This document shows, one piece after another, positions 52,608 to 61,953 of a DNA stretch of 62,339 nucleotides. Numbering within the stretch: the first letter of the stretch is position 1; every line of letters begins with the position of its first letter. This DNA comes from GCA-2709075 sp964492555 (GTDB taxonomy: Bacteria; Pseudomonadota; Alphaproteobacteria; MPNO01; UBA2964): contig CAZBKQ010000010.1 in assembly GCA_964492555.1 (NCBI GenBank), positions 1 through 62,339 of the forward strand, in the 5' to 3' direction. The notes beneath the pieces were generated by a model. That model was not told where the DNA came from. It worked only from the letters and a program-made list of their open reading frames with translations, and searched no databases. Position numbers and translations under genes: made by a program.

Positions 52608-53495
52608 ATGAGTCCTGAAATCCGAATTCATACCCACGAAGGCGCGATCGGCGCGGAGGTAACGGGCCTCGACCTGTCACGGGAGATGAGTGCAGCCGCC
52701 TTCGATTCGATAATGGAAGCCTTTGAGAAATACCGGCTGCTGGTTTTCAGGAACCAGTCTTTAACAACCGAGCAGCATGTCGCCTTCAGCCAACGTTTCG
52801 GCGAGCTGGAGGATTTTCCTGATCCAAAAGATCAGGCGGACGGTTTCAAGACCGTTCTACGGGTTACCAATATCCGTAAGGACACAGGCGATATCAAACC
52901 TATAGACGATCCGGGGCATAAATCCTTTACGCTGGGCACCTCGGCCTGGCATATCGATAGTTCGTTCAGGACATATCCCTCACGCGCCTCCGCGCTCTAT
53001 GCCATTGAAGTCCCGGCCGAAGGTGGGGGAACGATGTTTGCCGATACGACGCTTGCCTTTCAGGCCTTGCCCAGGGAGCGGCAGGCGGAGCTTTCCAAAC
53101 TGACGGTTATTCATGATTTTGAGGAAACGCGCCGGCGGCATGGGTTGCCACCGCGCCCACCCGAAGTCCGGGCGACGACGCCCCCAGCCCGGCATCCGCT
53201 TGTGGCCCGGCGGCCCAACGGCATGTGCGCGCTGTTTATCGGCTCTCATGCCGCCGGTATTGATGGCATGTCTTACGAAGAGGCGCGGTCGCTGTTGGAT
53301 GAACTGGAAGCCGTGGCGACCCGGCCCGAATTTACCTATACCCACAGCTGGACCGCAGGTGATCTGGTCTTTTTCGATAATATCAGCGTCCTGCATCAGG
53401 CCATGCCCTATGACCTGACGGGCGCGCGGCGCCTGCTACATCGGACGACAATTGCCGGCAATGAGCTCCTCAATGCAGTTGAAACCCTCGGTTAA
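52608..53495 (+). CDS. TauD/TfdA family Fe(II)/2-oxoglutarate dioxygenase
   Basis: A 295-residue non-heme oxygenase. The HxD motif is in AWHIDSSF, the distal His in NISVLHQAMPYD and the 2-oxoglutarate Arg in ARRLLHRTTI. TauD/TfdA enzymes hydroxylate taurine, 2,4-D and many other acids, often causing C-O or C-S cleavage. TfdA-like substrates would release aromatic or aldehyde products. Its ATG is three bases after the preceding stop. Confidence 0.93.
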   Translation: MSPEIRIHTHEGAIGAEVTGLDLSREMSAAAFDSIMEAFEKYRLLVFRNQSLTTEQHVAFSQRFGELEDFPDPKDQADGFKTVLRVTNIRKDTGDIKPIDDPGHKSFTLGTSAWHIDSSFRTYPSRASALYAIEVPAEGGGTMFADTTLAFQALPRERQAELSKLTVIHDFEETRRRHGLPPRPPEVRATTPPARHPLVARRPNGMCALFIGSHAAGIDGMSYEEARSLLDELEAVATRPEFTYTHSWTAGDLVFFDNISVLHQAMPYDLTGARRLLHRTTIAGNELLNAVETLG

Positions 53496-53551
53496 TGCGT
53501 TGAAAAAAACTTCTAAAACTGCTTCAAAATCGCGATGTACTCATCTTCAAA

Positions 53552-54360
53552 ATGTATTTTTTCAGGCGTCGATATTCCGGCGCCAGAGAATTCAATTTTC
53601 GCTGGCGTTTACCGTCCAACGGCTATAACCGCATTTGCGTTTCTTCGAAGGACCGAGAATTTTTGAGAACCGTATATTTGCGCCAGGAAAGTTCTGATAT
53701 TTTCAATTTTGAAGAGATTCTGTAATAATGATTACAATCTCCGCCGTTCTGTCCGCTATCGGGAGATTGAGTCACTCTATCTGTCACTATCAGGTTCCGG
53801 GGTCCCCTTGATCCTCGACCTTGGGGCTAATATCGGTCTTTCTTCACTTTACTTTTGTAAGAATTGGCCGTTGGCAAAAGTCGTAGCGCTCGAACCGGAG
53901 CGGAGGAATTTGGAAACCTTACTATTAAATATCAAGGGAATTCCATCCATAGATGCGATACATGCGGCGATTTCAAGTCATGACGGAACAGTCAGAATTA
54001 CCAACCCGGATGACGACGCCTGGGGCTATCGGACGCAAGAAACTGCCGAGGGGGGGGGCCGCTTCCATCAGGGCGATGTCTGTCGATTCTGTTATCGAAA
54101 CCATCGACATAAAGGATCGCCCCCTATACCCGTTTATCGCGAAAATCGATATTGAAGGTTTTGAAGAAAATCTTTTTCTAAAAAACACTGATTGGGTTCG
54201 ACAATTTCCGGTGATTGCAATCGAATTGCATGATTGGATGCTGCCCGGCGAAGGCTCATCGCTAAACTTTTTCAAGACGATTGCAAATGGCAATTGGGAC
54301 GTGGTGTTTCATGGGGAGCTTGCACTGTGTATTTCGAACGATTTTCGCGCCCCGGTCTAG
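53552..54360 (+). pseudogene. FkbM-family methyltransferase with two frameshifts
   Basis: Three frames add up to one FkbM protein. Frame A from ATG 53552 gives RYSGAREFNFRWRLP and TVYLRQESSDIFNFEEIL, ending at a TAA at 53723. Frame B continues as NNDYNLRRSVRYREIE and LILDLGANIGLSSLYF (SAM-binding motif), up to a nine-G run at 54050-54058. Frame C then gives SVDSVIETIDIKD, PFIAKIDIEGFEENLF and the stop at 54358. Each step is a +1 shift. AT content is higher than in neighbouring genes, suggesting recent acquisition. FkbM enzymes methylate sugars or polyketides. Either degraded or sequencing error. Confidence 0.75.
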
Positions 54361-55328
54361 CTATCGAGAACACTCTCGTGAAAAAGCGTCTCCAATGGAA
54401 TGGGACCTTCTAGCAACTCCTGATCCACCATATATCCGATAAAGCGTTCAAGATTTTTCCGATTGGCGCTCAGTCCCGAAGGCCAGAGTTCGGATTTGAA
54501 GAAATTTATATCGTTGTCAAAAGCATAGCGGCCAAATGGCAGGACCGTGAAATTATGGTCTTCATAGAATTCATAAGCTTGATCACGCGAATTATCCCAC
54601 ATCCGCATGATCTCTCCCGGCAAATCGGGATATTTCTCGATAGATCCCTCCTTGATGGCCAAAAGGTGCATCACCGGGTAATAGCCATGCTTCTGCCAAT
54701 ATTTCCGGCATTCAGCCGGCGTATCGTCGAATAGGCGGCGGACGCGTTTATCGGTGAAAATTTCTTCCGGAGGATGCGGGTCGATATAGGCATCCACCTC
54801 ACCTGACAGAACCATTTCAGCGCCTGTCTTCCCTTCGGGCATGCGTTCTATGTTAGCCGCACCGGCATCTGATGGAATTTCCTCGGGCTGCTCCGTCACC
54901 CATGTCACATCCCGCCAGGAAAGCCCGTATTCTTCCTGAAGATCGCCCTTGGTCAGCACGGACATGGTGACCTGAAAAGCCCAGATCGCGACCCTCTTGC
55001 CCGCGAGGTCTTGTGGCGATGTAATCCCCGCGTCCGCATTCACGAATATGTGGTTCTGGCTGAACAGACGGCGCGGGACCGTCGGCACCGCGATAAGCGG
55101 CACGCCTCTTTGCCGTGCGAGGATATAGGAAACAAGGGATACTTCAGCCACATCGAATTCCTGATCGACCAGCATCCTCCGATGCCGGTCGATGCCGTCG
55201 CGTCTTGGCGGCACCATGCCGACTTCCAGCGCTTCAATCTCAATTCCCGCGGGCGGTTTGACCAACCCCATAAAAAACGGAATATGCCGGTCATAGCGGT
55301 CGAGGGCGATGGTGATCCGTTCGGCCAT
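54357..55328 (-). CDS. 4,5-dihydroxyphthalate decarboxylase-like / ABC substrate-binding-like protein
   Basis: A 323-residue protein of the periplasmic-binding-like fold. ITIALDRYDRHIPF, EFDVAEVSLVSYILAR and NHIFVNADAGITSPQDLAGKRV resemble 4,5-dihydroxyphthalate decarboxylase (Pht5/PhtD), which converts 4,5-dihydroxyphthalate to protocatechuate. No signal peptide is visible, so it acts in the cytoplasm. The product would feed the LigB-LigA type dioxygenases in this window, but sequence alone does not prove the substrate. The stop overlaps the FkbM pseudogene stop. Confidence 0.8.
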   Translation of the reverse strand: MAERITIALDRYDRHIPFFMGLVKPPAGIEIEALEVGMVPPRRDGIDRHRRMLVDQEFDVAEVSLVSYILARQRGVPLIAVPTVPRRLFSQNHIFVNADAGITSPQDLAGKRVAIWAFQVTMSVLTKGDLQEEYGLSWRDVTWVTEQPEEIPSDAGAANIERMPEGKTGAEMVLSGEVDAYIDPHPPEEIFTDKRVRRLFDDTPAECRKYWQKHGYYPVMHLLAIKEGSIEKYPDLPGEIMRMWDNSRDQAYEFYEDHNFTVLPFGRYAFDNDINFFKSELWPSGLSANRKNLERFIGYMVDQELLEGPIPLETLFHESVLDS

Positions 55329-55399
55329 TTTTTCTTCCCTGAGTGCTTTTCTAATGCCAGAGAAGTTTACCCATGAAGCCGCGATATGCGGAAGGCCAA

Positions 55400-55499
55400 N
55401 NNNNNNNNNNNNNNNNNNNNNNNNNNNNNNNNNNNNNNNNNNNNNNNNNNNNNNNNNNNNNNNNNNNNNNNNNNNNNNNNNNNNNNNNNNNNNNNNNNN
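55400..55499. other. assembly gap (100 N)
   Basis: Flanks are not duplicated. The right contig begins exactly at the 3' CCA of tRNA-Lys, so a tRNA copy elsewhere in the sample may have broken the assembly. Confidence 0.95.
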
Positions 55500-55576
55500 T
55501 GGTGCGCCCGGTAGGATTTGAACCTACGACCAACGGATTAAAAGTCCGCTGCTCTACCTGGCTGAGCTACGGGCGC
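55500..55576 (-). tRNA. tRNA-Lys (anticodon TTT)
   Basis: A 77-base tRNA on the minus strand with encoded CCA. Acceptor GCGCCCG/CGGGCGC, anticodon loop CTTTTAA giving TTT, and T loop TTCAAAT. It starts directly at the edge of a scaffold gap. Confidence 0.95.
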
Positions 55577-55656
55577 TTGGCAAGGCGCCGCACCATAATT
55601 AGGGCGCCCGAACCGGTCAATAGAAGTTTCGGCCTAAATGAACCGTTTTCAGGAGT

Positions 55657-56169
55657 TTAGCCGTCTTTTCTGGCTGCCACCTTGCCGCTGAGCTTGGCTA
55701 AAACACCCGAAGTCACAAATTGCGATACATCCCCGTCGAGCATGGCTATTTCCTTTACCAGACGGGAAGCGATGAACTGGTGCTTGTCCGACGCCATCAG
55801 GCAGACCGTCTCGATATCCGGAGCAATCTGGGCGTTCATGCTGGCCATCTGAAATTCGTAATCGAAGTCCGAAACCGCGCGCAACCCGCGGATAATAACA
55901 CTAGCTTGCTGTGATTTGGCGAACTGGACCAGAAGGCTGTCGAATCCCTCAACAGAGATACCGCCGCCACCATGATCGAAATCGGCAACTTCCTCTTCGA
56001 CCATCGCCACACGTTCTTCAAGACTGAAAAGAGGACCCTTGCCGGCATTTACCGCCACTCCGACAATCAGCCGGTCGAACATACGCGCCGCACGCTGGAT
56101 AATATCCAGATGACCATTGGTTACCGGATCGAATGTGCCGGGATAGAGAGCCGTAATCTTATTCGTCAT
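55657..56169 (-). CDS. coaD: phosphopantetheine adenylyltransferase
   Basis: A 170-residue enzyme making dephospho-CoA. YPGTFDPVTNGHLDII contains the nucleotidyl-transfer TxGH-type motif, VQFAKSQQASVIIRGLRAVSDFDYE the middle signature and FIASRLVKEIAMLDGD the C-terminal part. It overlaps the gyrA stop by 11 bases and is likely cotranscribed, the usual alphaproteobacterial arrangement. Confidence 0.96.
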   Translation of the reverse strand: MTNKITALYPGTFDPVTNGHLDIIQRAARMFDRLIVGVAVNAGKGPLFSLEERVAMVEEEVADFDHGGGGISVEGFDSLLVQFAKSQQASVIIRGLRAVSDFDYEFQMASMNAQIAPDIETVCLMASDKHQFIASRLVKEIAMLDGDVSQFVTSGVLAKLSGKVAARKDG

Positions 56170-58945
56170 TTTCCACGCTTTCAGGCGGCTCCTGTTCCCC
56201 AGACGGACTCATTTCCGCTTCCTCCGACGGAGCCGTTTGTTCCTCTTCGTCGTCGTTATCGCGAAGTGAGCTGACGGATACAACCTTTTCTTCGTCAGCG
56301 ACCCTGAAAACAATCACCCCGCGCGTCGCGCGACCGGCTATTCTGATATCTCCCACCGAAGTCCTGATCATCTGGCCCTGATCGGAAACGATGACCAACT
56401 GTTCATCGTCGACCACGGGGAAGGAAGCAACAACCGTGTTGTCCGCGCGTCCACCACTATCAAGGGTAATGTTGGCGATGCCCTGCCCGCCCCGGTTCCG
56501 GATCGTGTATTCATAGGCAGAGGTGCGTTTACCGTAACCATTTGCGGCGATTGTCAAAATCCGTTCATCGGCGGCCGCGAGTTCCTGATAGCGCTCTTCG
56601 GACAAATTCGTCTGTATTTCGGAAACCTGACCATCCGTCTCACCGTGACCGCTATCCTCATCGCCATGAGCGGCCTTTTCGGCGCGCATACGGCGCAGAT
56701 AGGCATCGCGTTCCTCAACGGAAAACTCTGTATGAAGCAGGATCGAGAGCGAAATTACCTCATCGTCCTGCTGCAGCCGCATGCCGCGCACGCCGGTAGA
56801 GCTTCTGCCCGCGAAAACGCGCACGCCGGTTACCGGGAAACGGATGCACCGCCCGTTGCGAGACGCCAGCAATACGTCTTGGGCCTCATCGCAGGCCTGT
56901 ACGCCGATCAGACTGTCGCCTTCCTTCAGCTTCATGGCGATCTTGCCGTTTGCCATAACATTGGTGAAATCGCTGAGCTTGTTCCGCCTCACATTGCCGG
57001 AAGCCGTTGCAAACATGACGTCGAGATTTTCCCAGGTGCTTTCTTCCTCGGGCAAAGGCAGCAGGGTGGTGATTGTTTCGTCCTCATCAAGCGGAAGAAG
57101 ATTGACGAGGGCCTTGCCGCGCGCCTGCGGTGTCCCGAGAGGAAGGCGGTATACCTTCATCTTGTAAACCATGCCTTTGGAGGAGAAGAACAGCACCGGG
57201 GTGTGTGTATTTGCAACATAGACCCGCGCGACAAAATCCTCATCACGGGTCGACATGCCGGTACGGCCCTTTCCGCCCCGCTTTTGCGCGCGATAAGTCG
57301 AGAGTGGAACGCGCTTGATATAGCCGCTATGGGTAACGGTAACGATCATATCCTCACGCTGAATAAGATCTTCGATATCCGTGTCGAGTTCCGCTTCCTC
57401 AATGGTCGTGCGCCGGTCATTGGCGAAGTTTTCGCGAACATCCAGCAATTCGTCGCGCAAAATCGCCCGGACTTTTTCGCGCGAGGCCAGGATATCAAGA
57501 TATTCCCGGATTTTCTCGGCAAGTTCGCTTAACTCCTCGGCGATCTTGCCTCTCTCGAGACCGGTCAGCCGCTGTAAGCGTAATTCCAGGATCGCTCGGG
57601 CCTGAGCCTCTGACAAAGTATATTTTCCATCTACGACCTCATGTTCAGGATCGTCAATCAGGGCGATCAGCGTTGCCACATCGCCCGCCGGCCAGGCCTT
57701 TTCCATCAGAGAAGTTCTCGCGGCGACCGGGTCGGGCGCGCTGCGGATCAGGGCGATAACGTCGTCGATATTGGCAACCGCGATCGCGAGGCCGGCCAGA
57801 ACATGGGCACGGTCCCGGGCCTTGCCCAGATCGAAAATAGTCCGCCGGGTAATAACCTCTTCCCGGAAGGCGACAAAAGCTTCCAGGACACGCTTAAGAT
57901 CGAGCAGTTCAGGCCTGCCGCCGTTCAGCGCCAGCATGTTGACGCCGAAACTGGTCTGTAGCGCTGAATAGCGATAGAGCTGGTTCAGAACGATATCCGC
58001 CTGGGATTCCCGCTTAACCTCGACAACGACACGGACCCCGTCACGATCCGATTCGTCACGGATATCGGAAATGCCCTCGATCCGCTTCTCGCGGACCAAC
58101 TCCGCGATCCGCTCGATCATGCGGGCCTTGTTGACCTGGTAGGGAATTTCGGTAACCACGATGGCCTCGCGGTCCTTGCGCGGTTCCTCTATATGGCATC
58201 GGCCGCGCATAACGACGGAACCCCGCCCTGTCTTGTAGGCCTGAATGATCCCGGATTTGCCCATTATCTGCCCGCCGGTCGGAAAATCGGGGCCCGGGAG
58301 ATGCTCCAGCAAGCCGTCGATTGAAATATCAGGGTTATCGAGCAGCGCGCAGGTGGCGTCGATCACCTCGCCCAGATTGTGGGGCGGGATATTTGTCGCC
58401 ATGCCGACGGCGATACCACCCGCGCCATTAACCAGCAGGTTCGGAAAGCGCGCCGGCAGAACGACCGGCTCCTGAACCGTTTCGTCATAGTTTGGCTGGA
58501 AATCGACGGTTTCCCGATCAATATCCTCTAACAGTTGGGTCGCGGCGCGGTCCAGCCGGACTTCGGTATAACGCATGGCCGCGGCGCGATCGCCATCCAT
58601 GGAGCCGAAATTGCCCTGCCCGTCGATTAACGGCAGGCGCATGGAAAAATCCTGCGCCATGCGCACCATGGTGTCGTAAATCGCGGCGTCGCCGTGCGGA
58701 TGATATTTACCCATGACATCGCCGACCACACGCGCCGATTTACGGTGTGGCCGGTTCCAGTCATAGCCTTCCTCATTCATCGCGAAGAGAATGCGGCGAT
58801 GAACGGGTTTCAGGCCATCTCTGACATCAGGAAGCGCGCGGCTGACGATCACGCTCATCGCGTAATCGAGATAGGACGCCTTCATTTCGTCTTCGATGGA
58901 AACGGGCGTGATGTCGTAATCAGGTGCGGTGGGTTGGTCGGTCAC
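56159..58945 (-). CDS. gyrA: DNA gyrase subunit A
   Basis: A 928-residue type II topoisomerase subunit. The catalytic Tyr lies in AAMRYTEVRL, and QKRGGKG is the GyrA box that separates it from ParC. The C-terminal beta-pinwheel repeats end in an acidic tail (EEEQTAPSEEAEMSPSGE). In the quinolone-resistance region the sequence is HPHGDAAIYD: Ala87 stands where E. coli has Ser83, while the Asp at the E. coli Asp87 position is kept. Ala at this place is natural in several alphaproteobacteria. Confidence 0.97.
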   Translation of the reverse strand: MTDQPTAPDYDITPVSIEDEMKASYLDYAMSVIVSRALPDVRDGLKPVHRRILFAMNEEGYDWNRPHRKSARVVGDVMGKYHPHGDAAIYDTMVRMAQDFSMRLPLIDGQGNFGSMDGDRAAAMRYTEVRLDRAATQLLEDIDRETVDFQPNYDETVQEPVVLPARFPNLLVNGAGGIAVGMATNIPPHNLGEVIDATCALLDNPDISIDGLLEHLPGPDFPTGGQIMGKSGIIQAYKTGRGSVVMRGRCHIEEPRKDREAIVVTEIPYQVNKARMIERIAELVREKRIEGISDIRDESDRDGVRVVVEVKRESQADIVLNQLYRYSALQTSFGVNMLALNGGRPELLDLKRVLEAFVAFREEVITRRTIFDLGKARDRAHVLAGLAIAVANIDDVIALIRSAPDPVAARTSLMEKAWPAGDVATLIALIDDPEHEVVDGKYTLSEAQARAILELRLQRLTGLERGKIAEELSELAEKIREYLDILASREKVRAILRDELLDVRENFANDRRTTIEEAELDTDIEDLIQREDMIVTVTHSGYIKRVPLSTYRAQKRGGKGRTGMSTRDEDFVARVYVANTHTPVLFFSSKGMVYKMKVYRLPLGTPQARGKALVNLLPLDEDETITTLLPLPEEESTWENLDVMFATASGNVRRNKLSDFTNVMANGKIAMKLKEGDSLIGVQACDEAQDVLLASRNGRCIRFPVTGVRVFAGRSSTGVRGMRLQQDDEVISLSILLHTEFSVEERDAYLRRMRAEKAAHGDEDSGHGETDGQVSEIQTNLSEERYQELAAADERILTIAANGYGKRTSAYEYTIRNRGGQGIANITLDSGGRADNTVVASFPVVDDEQLVIVSDQGQMIRTSVGDIRIAGRATRGVIVFRVADEEKVVSVSSLRDNDDEEEQTAPSEEAEMSPSGEQEPPESVENDE

Positions 58946-59047
58946 AAACGGGTCCGGTTCTTGTTATAACAACCACGTTTCCAAATCGCAGCGGCTGTCT
59001 GAATTATGACAAAAATCTTACCAAATTTCGGCTCACCAAACAACGAA

Positions 59048-59067
59048 ACCCGGCTAAAAAACCGGGT
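59048..59067. terminator. hairpin between ssb and gyrA
   Basis: ACCCGG (59048-59053) and CCGGGT (59062-59067) form a six-base stem with an A-rich loop; on the minus strand it is followed by TTCGTT. Possible terminator for ssb transcripts. Confidence 0.4.
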
Positions 59068-59118
59068 CATAAGTCATTGAAATTACTTTAAAGTTGATAA
59101 TTCGAGAGTGGCATCACA

Positions 59119-59138
59119 ATTCGCCTGTAAAGGCGAAT
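59119..59138 (-). terminator. hairpin just after ssb
   Basis: ATTCGCC/GGCGAAT form a perfect seven-base stem with a six-base loop, starting 14 bases after the ssb stop on the minus strand. No T run follows it, so termination would be weak or Rho-dependent. Confidence 0.4.
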
Positions 59139-59152
59139 CGATAATACCAGGG

Positions 59153-59629
59153 CTAGAACGGAATTTCGTCGTCCAGATCGGCGCCGCCGGTTGCCGGTTC
59201 CTGGGAAAATCCACCGGTATCCCCACCGGATTGACTTCCCATACCGCCGTAATCACCGTCGCCACCACCGCCTTCACCGCGACTGTCGAGCATTGTCAGT
59301 TCGCCACGGAACTGGCCTAGAACGACTTCGGTCGAATAGCGGTCCTGACCGGATTGATCCTGCCATTTCCGGGTCTGAAGCTGCCCTTCGAGATAGACTT
59401 TGGAGCCCTTACGCAGGAATTTTTGTGCGACGTCAGCGAGTCGTTCATTGAAGATCACCACCCGGTGCCACTCAGTCCGTTCCCGCCGTTCTCCGGTTGA
59501 GCGGTCGCGCCAGTTTTCCGACGTCGCCACCGAAAGATTGACGATCGGTTTGCCATCCTGTGTCTGACGTACTTCCGGGTCCCTGCCCAGATTGCCGACG
59601 AGGATCACCTTGTTGACGCTGCCAGCCAT
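59153..59629 (-). CDS. ssb: single-stranded DNA-binding protein
   Basis: A 158-residue SSB: OB fold with NKVILVGNLGRDPEVR, NLSVATSENWRD and EGQLQTRKWQD, a glycine-rich linker (GGGGDGDYGGMGSQSGG) and the acidic tip DDEIPF that recruits repair proteins. Normal length. In many alphaproteobacteria ssb neighbours uvrA directly; here two other genes sit between them. Confidence 0.97.
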   Translation of the reverse strand: MAGSVNKVILVGNLGRDPEVRQTQDGKPIVNLSVATSENWRDRSTGERRERTEWHRVVIFNERLADVAQKFLRKGSKVYLEGQLQTRKWQDQSGQDRYSTEVVLGQFRGELTMLDSRGEGGGGDGDYGGMGSQSGGDTGGFSQEPATGGADLDDEIPF

Positions 59630-59764
59630 AATTTGCTCCGCTCTTTGCCGCTGTCATGTATCAGTTATCATAACGGAATCGGTGGGCTTGCACAGGCCGT
59701 GGCCCTTGTGGCTGTGGATGCAATGACGGACACTGAGAAGAGTGACGAATCGATAGGGTTACTG

Positions 59765-60856
59765 ATGAGCGATAAGGGAATATTAGGCGGTGTTTGCACC
59801 ACCCATGCGCCGCAACTATGGACCTTGCCGGATACGGAGGACCCTGATCAGGTCGCGCGTGTCCGGGATATGGTCGGCGATATAGGGAAAGAACTAAAAA
59901 AACTAAACCCCGATGTCTGCATTGTGGTCGCCAATGATCATGCAAACCAGTTTCTACTGCATTGTACGGCATCCTTTACGGTCCACATCGGGAAAACCGC
60001 CGCCGGTTCCTTCGCGGGCCGTGATTATTCCTACCCCGTTGCGGGCGAAGCGGCCCTGGACCTCACCCGCTATGCTCAACGCCATGGGTTTGACCCGGCC
60101 TTCACCAGCACGGCGAAAATGGATTACGCCTTCGGGATCCCACTGGGTTTCGCCGGAATCGACATTCCCGTCATACCGGTATTCGTCAACGCCTATGTCC
60201 CGCCACAGCCTTCCATGGAACGCTGTTTCGCGTTCGGCCGTACATTGCGGGAGGGTATTGAAGCGCTGGGGCTTAGCGCCGTTGTCGTTTGCAGCGGGGG
60301 GCTGTCGCATTATCCGGGAACTGAGCGCTACAAGGATCCCGGTCCGGATACCGAGTTCGATGCCCAACTGATGGAAAAGATGGCGGAAGGCGATACGCGC
60401 TATCTCCTTTCACTCGATGAAAAGCGTCTGGATGATACCGGGAATATCGAACTCCGCTGCTGGGGCGTGGCGTTCGGGATCATTGACGGGGGTATTCCCG
60501 ATGTAACCGGGTTCGAGCCCACCTGGCATCATAATTACGGGACTGTGGCCTGGACGAAACCCAAGCGCGAGGCGGACTTCCAGCCGCACTATCCGCCCAT
60601 TCACCCGGACCGGGTATTGCTGTCCGATACGCTGCACCGGCTTGCCGGCGACAGGGATGAACGCCAGCGCTATCTGGACGATCCCGAAAAATACGCAGCA
60701 TCCATTCTGGAATTGACTGAAGACGAACGGGACGCGTTGATCAGGCTGGATCAGCCCAAAATGATTGCCCTTGGCGTTCACCCGTTCGTTTCACACGCTT
60801 TCAGGCGTGTTCTGGAACGCAGCGGCGTGCTGAATCCGGATGGCAAGACCAGTTGA
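59765..60856 (+). CDS. class III extradiol ring-cleavage dioxygenase, LigB-LigA fusion (copy 2)
   Basis: A 363-residue paralogue of the enzyme at 23678 with the same domain order. Fe(II) ligands by alignment are His14 (TTHAPQ), His59 (ANDHANQF) and Glu229 (GNIELRCWG), with catalytic His182 (SGGLSHYPG). The C-terminal LigA-like domain has LSDTLHRLAGDRDERQRYL and MIALGVHPFVSH. The ATG at 59765 (MSDKGILGGV) is chosen by alignment with copy 1; longer in-frame starts exist at 59723 and 59633. It is divergent from ssb across about 135 bp. Confidence 0.9.
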   Translation: MSDKGILGGVCTTHAPQLWTLPDTEDPDQVARVRDMVGDIGKELKKLNPDVCIVVANDHANQFLLHCTASFTVHIGKTAAGSFAGRDYSYPVAGEAALDLTRYAQRHGFDPAFTSTAKMDYAFGIPLGFAGIDIPVIPVFVNAYVPPQPSMERCFAFGRTLREGIEALGLSAVVVCSGGLSHYPGTERYKDPGPDTEFDAQLMEKMAEGDTRYLLSLDEKRLDDTGNIELRCWGVAFGIIDGGIPDVTGFEPTWHHNYGTVAWTKPKREADFQPHYPPIHPDRVLLSDTLHRLAGDRDERQRYLDDPEKYAASILELTEDERDALIRLDQPKMIALGVHPFVSHAFRRVLERSGVLNPDGKTS

Positions 60857-60865
60857 TAAAGGGGT

Positions 60866-60931
60866 GGCCGGCGGCGCGAGGCTATTGGGGGAAGCGGAAC
60901 AGCCTTAGGGGACTTGATTACGCCGCCGACC
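60866..60931. terminator. two-tier stem-loop between convergent genes
   Basis: Outer arms GGCCGGCGGCG (60866-60876) and CGCCGCCGACC (60921-60931) pair at 10 of 11 bases. Nested AGGCT (60879-60883) and AGCCT (60901-60905) form an inner stem. It lies between the convergent LigB-LigA and hydroxyacid dehydrogenase genes, so it may end both transcripts. Prediction from sequence only. Confidence 0.4.
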
Positions 60932-61002
60932 GGAAATAACTATCGCACCGCTTGTTTAAAACACTGTTTTCGGACGCGGTTAACAGAACCTTTTCGTCAG
61001 GG

Positions 61003-61953
61003 TCAGGGTTCTATTTCATTTACCGGTTTACCATCGAGAAACCCCCGGATTGCCGCCGCATAGCCTCCGAAATAGGCGTCATAATTAGCCACTTCCACAT
61101 AGCCGAGATGCGGCGTCACAATCATATTTTCGAGATTTCGGAATTGATGATCAGCAGGCAATGGCTCCACGCTGAAAACATCAATTCCCGCGCCGGCAAT
61201 TGTGTTGTTCCGCAGTGCGGCCGCCAGGGCGTCTTCATCGATTATCGGCCCGCGTGACGTATTCACGATATAGGCGGTCGGTTTCATTTTCGCGAGCTCC
61301 GCCGCCCCGAAGACGCCGCGTGTGCGGTCACTCAAAATCAGATGGATGGTGATGAAATCGGACCGGGCCAGCAAATCGTCCTTGCTCACCAGCTCCACGC
61401 CGTGCTCGGCGCATTTTTCCGCCGTCAGGTTCTGGCTCCAGGCAATGACATCCATCTCAAATGCTTTTGCCACAGCGGCCATCCGGCTGCCGAGATTGCC
61501 CAGCCCCGCAATACCGAGTGTTTTTCCCTGTAGGCTGGTGCCGATTGTCTCTTGCCATCCGCTGGCACGAACACGCCGGTCTTCCATGGGAATCTGCCGG
61601 GCGAGGCCGAGAATCAGGCCCCAGGCCAGATCGGCTGTCGGGCGGCCCACACTGGGGGTGCCGCAGACCATCACACCCATTTCACTTGCCGCCGCCGTGT
61701 CTATGCCCCGGTTCCGCATGCCGCTGGTGATCAGAAGTTTCAGATTGGGCAGTTTTTCGAGTTGAGAGCGGGGGAATGGCGTGCGTTCCCGCATCGCGCA
61801 GATAATCTCGAAATCCTTCAGCCGTTCCGCAATCGCGTCTTCATCGAAAATATGATCATCGAAAACCGTGATATCGACATCATCCTTAACGATTTCCCAG
61901 TCCGTCCTGTCCCCGGCCACACCCTGATAATCGTCCAAAACTGCTACGCGCAT
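61003..61953 (-). CDS. D-2-hydroxyacid dehydrogenase family protein
   Basis: A 316-residue NAD-dependent reductase. The Rossmann motif is GIAGLGNLGSRMA; catalytic residues occur in VNTSRGPIIDE (Arg), the GIDVFSVEPLP segment (Glu) and TPHLGYVE (His). Family members interconvert 2-oxoacids and D-2-hydroxyacids; ring-cleavage products carry such groups, so it could act with the neighbouring LigB-LigA enzyme. Substrate unknown. The gene is convergent with copy 2 of the dioxygenase and divergent from uvrA. Confidence 0.92.
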   Translation of the reverse strand: MRVAVLDDYQGVAGDRTDWEIVKDDVDITVFDDHIFDEDAIAERLKDFEIICAMRERTPFPRSQLEKLPNLKLLITSGMRNRGIDTAAASEMGVMVCGTPSVGRPTADLAWGLILGLARQIPMEDRRVRASGWQETIGTSLQGKTLGIAGLGNLGSRMAAVAKAFEMDVIAWSQNLTAEKCAEHGVELVSKDDLLARSDFITIHLILSDRTRGVFGAAELAKMKPTAYIVNTSRGPIIDEDALAAALRNNTIAGAGIDVFSVEPLPADHQFRNLENMIVTPHLGYVEVANYDAYFGGYAAAIRGFLDGKPVNEIEP

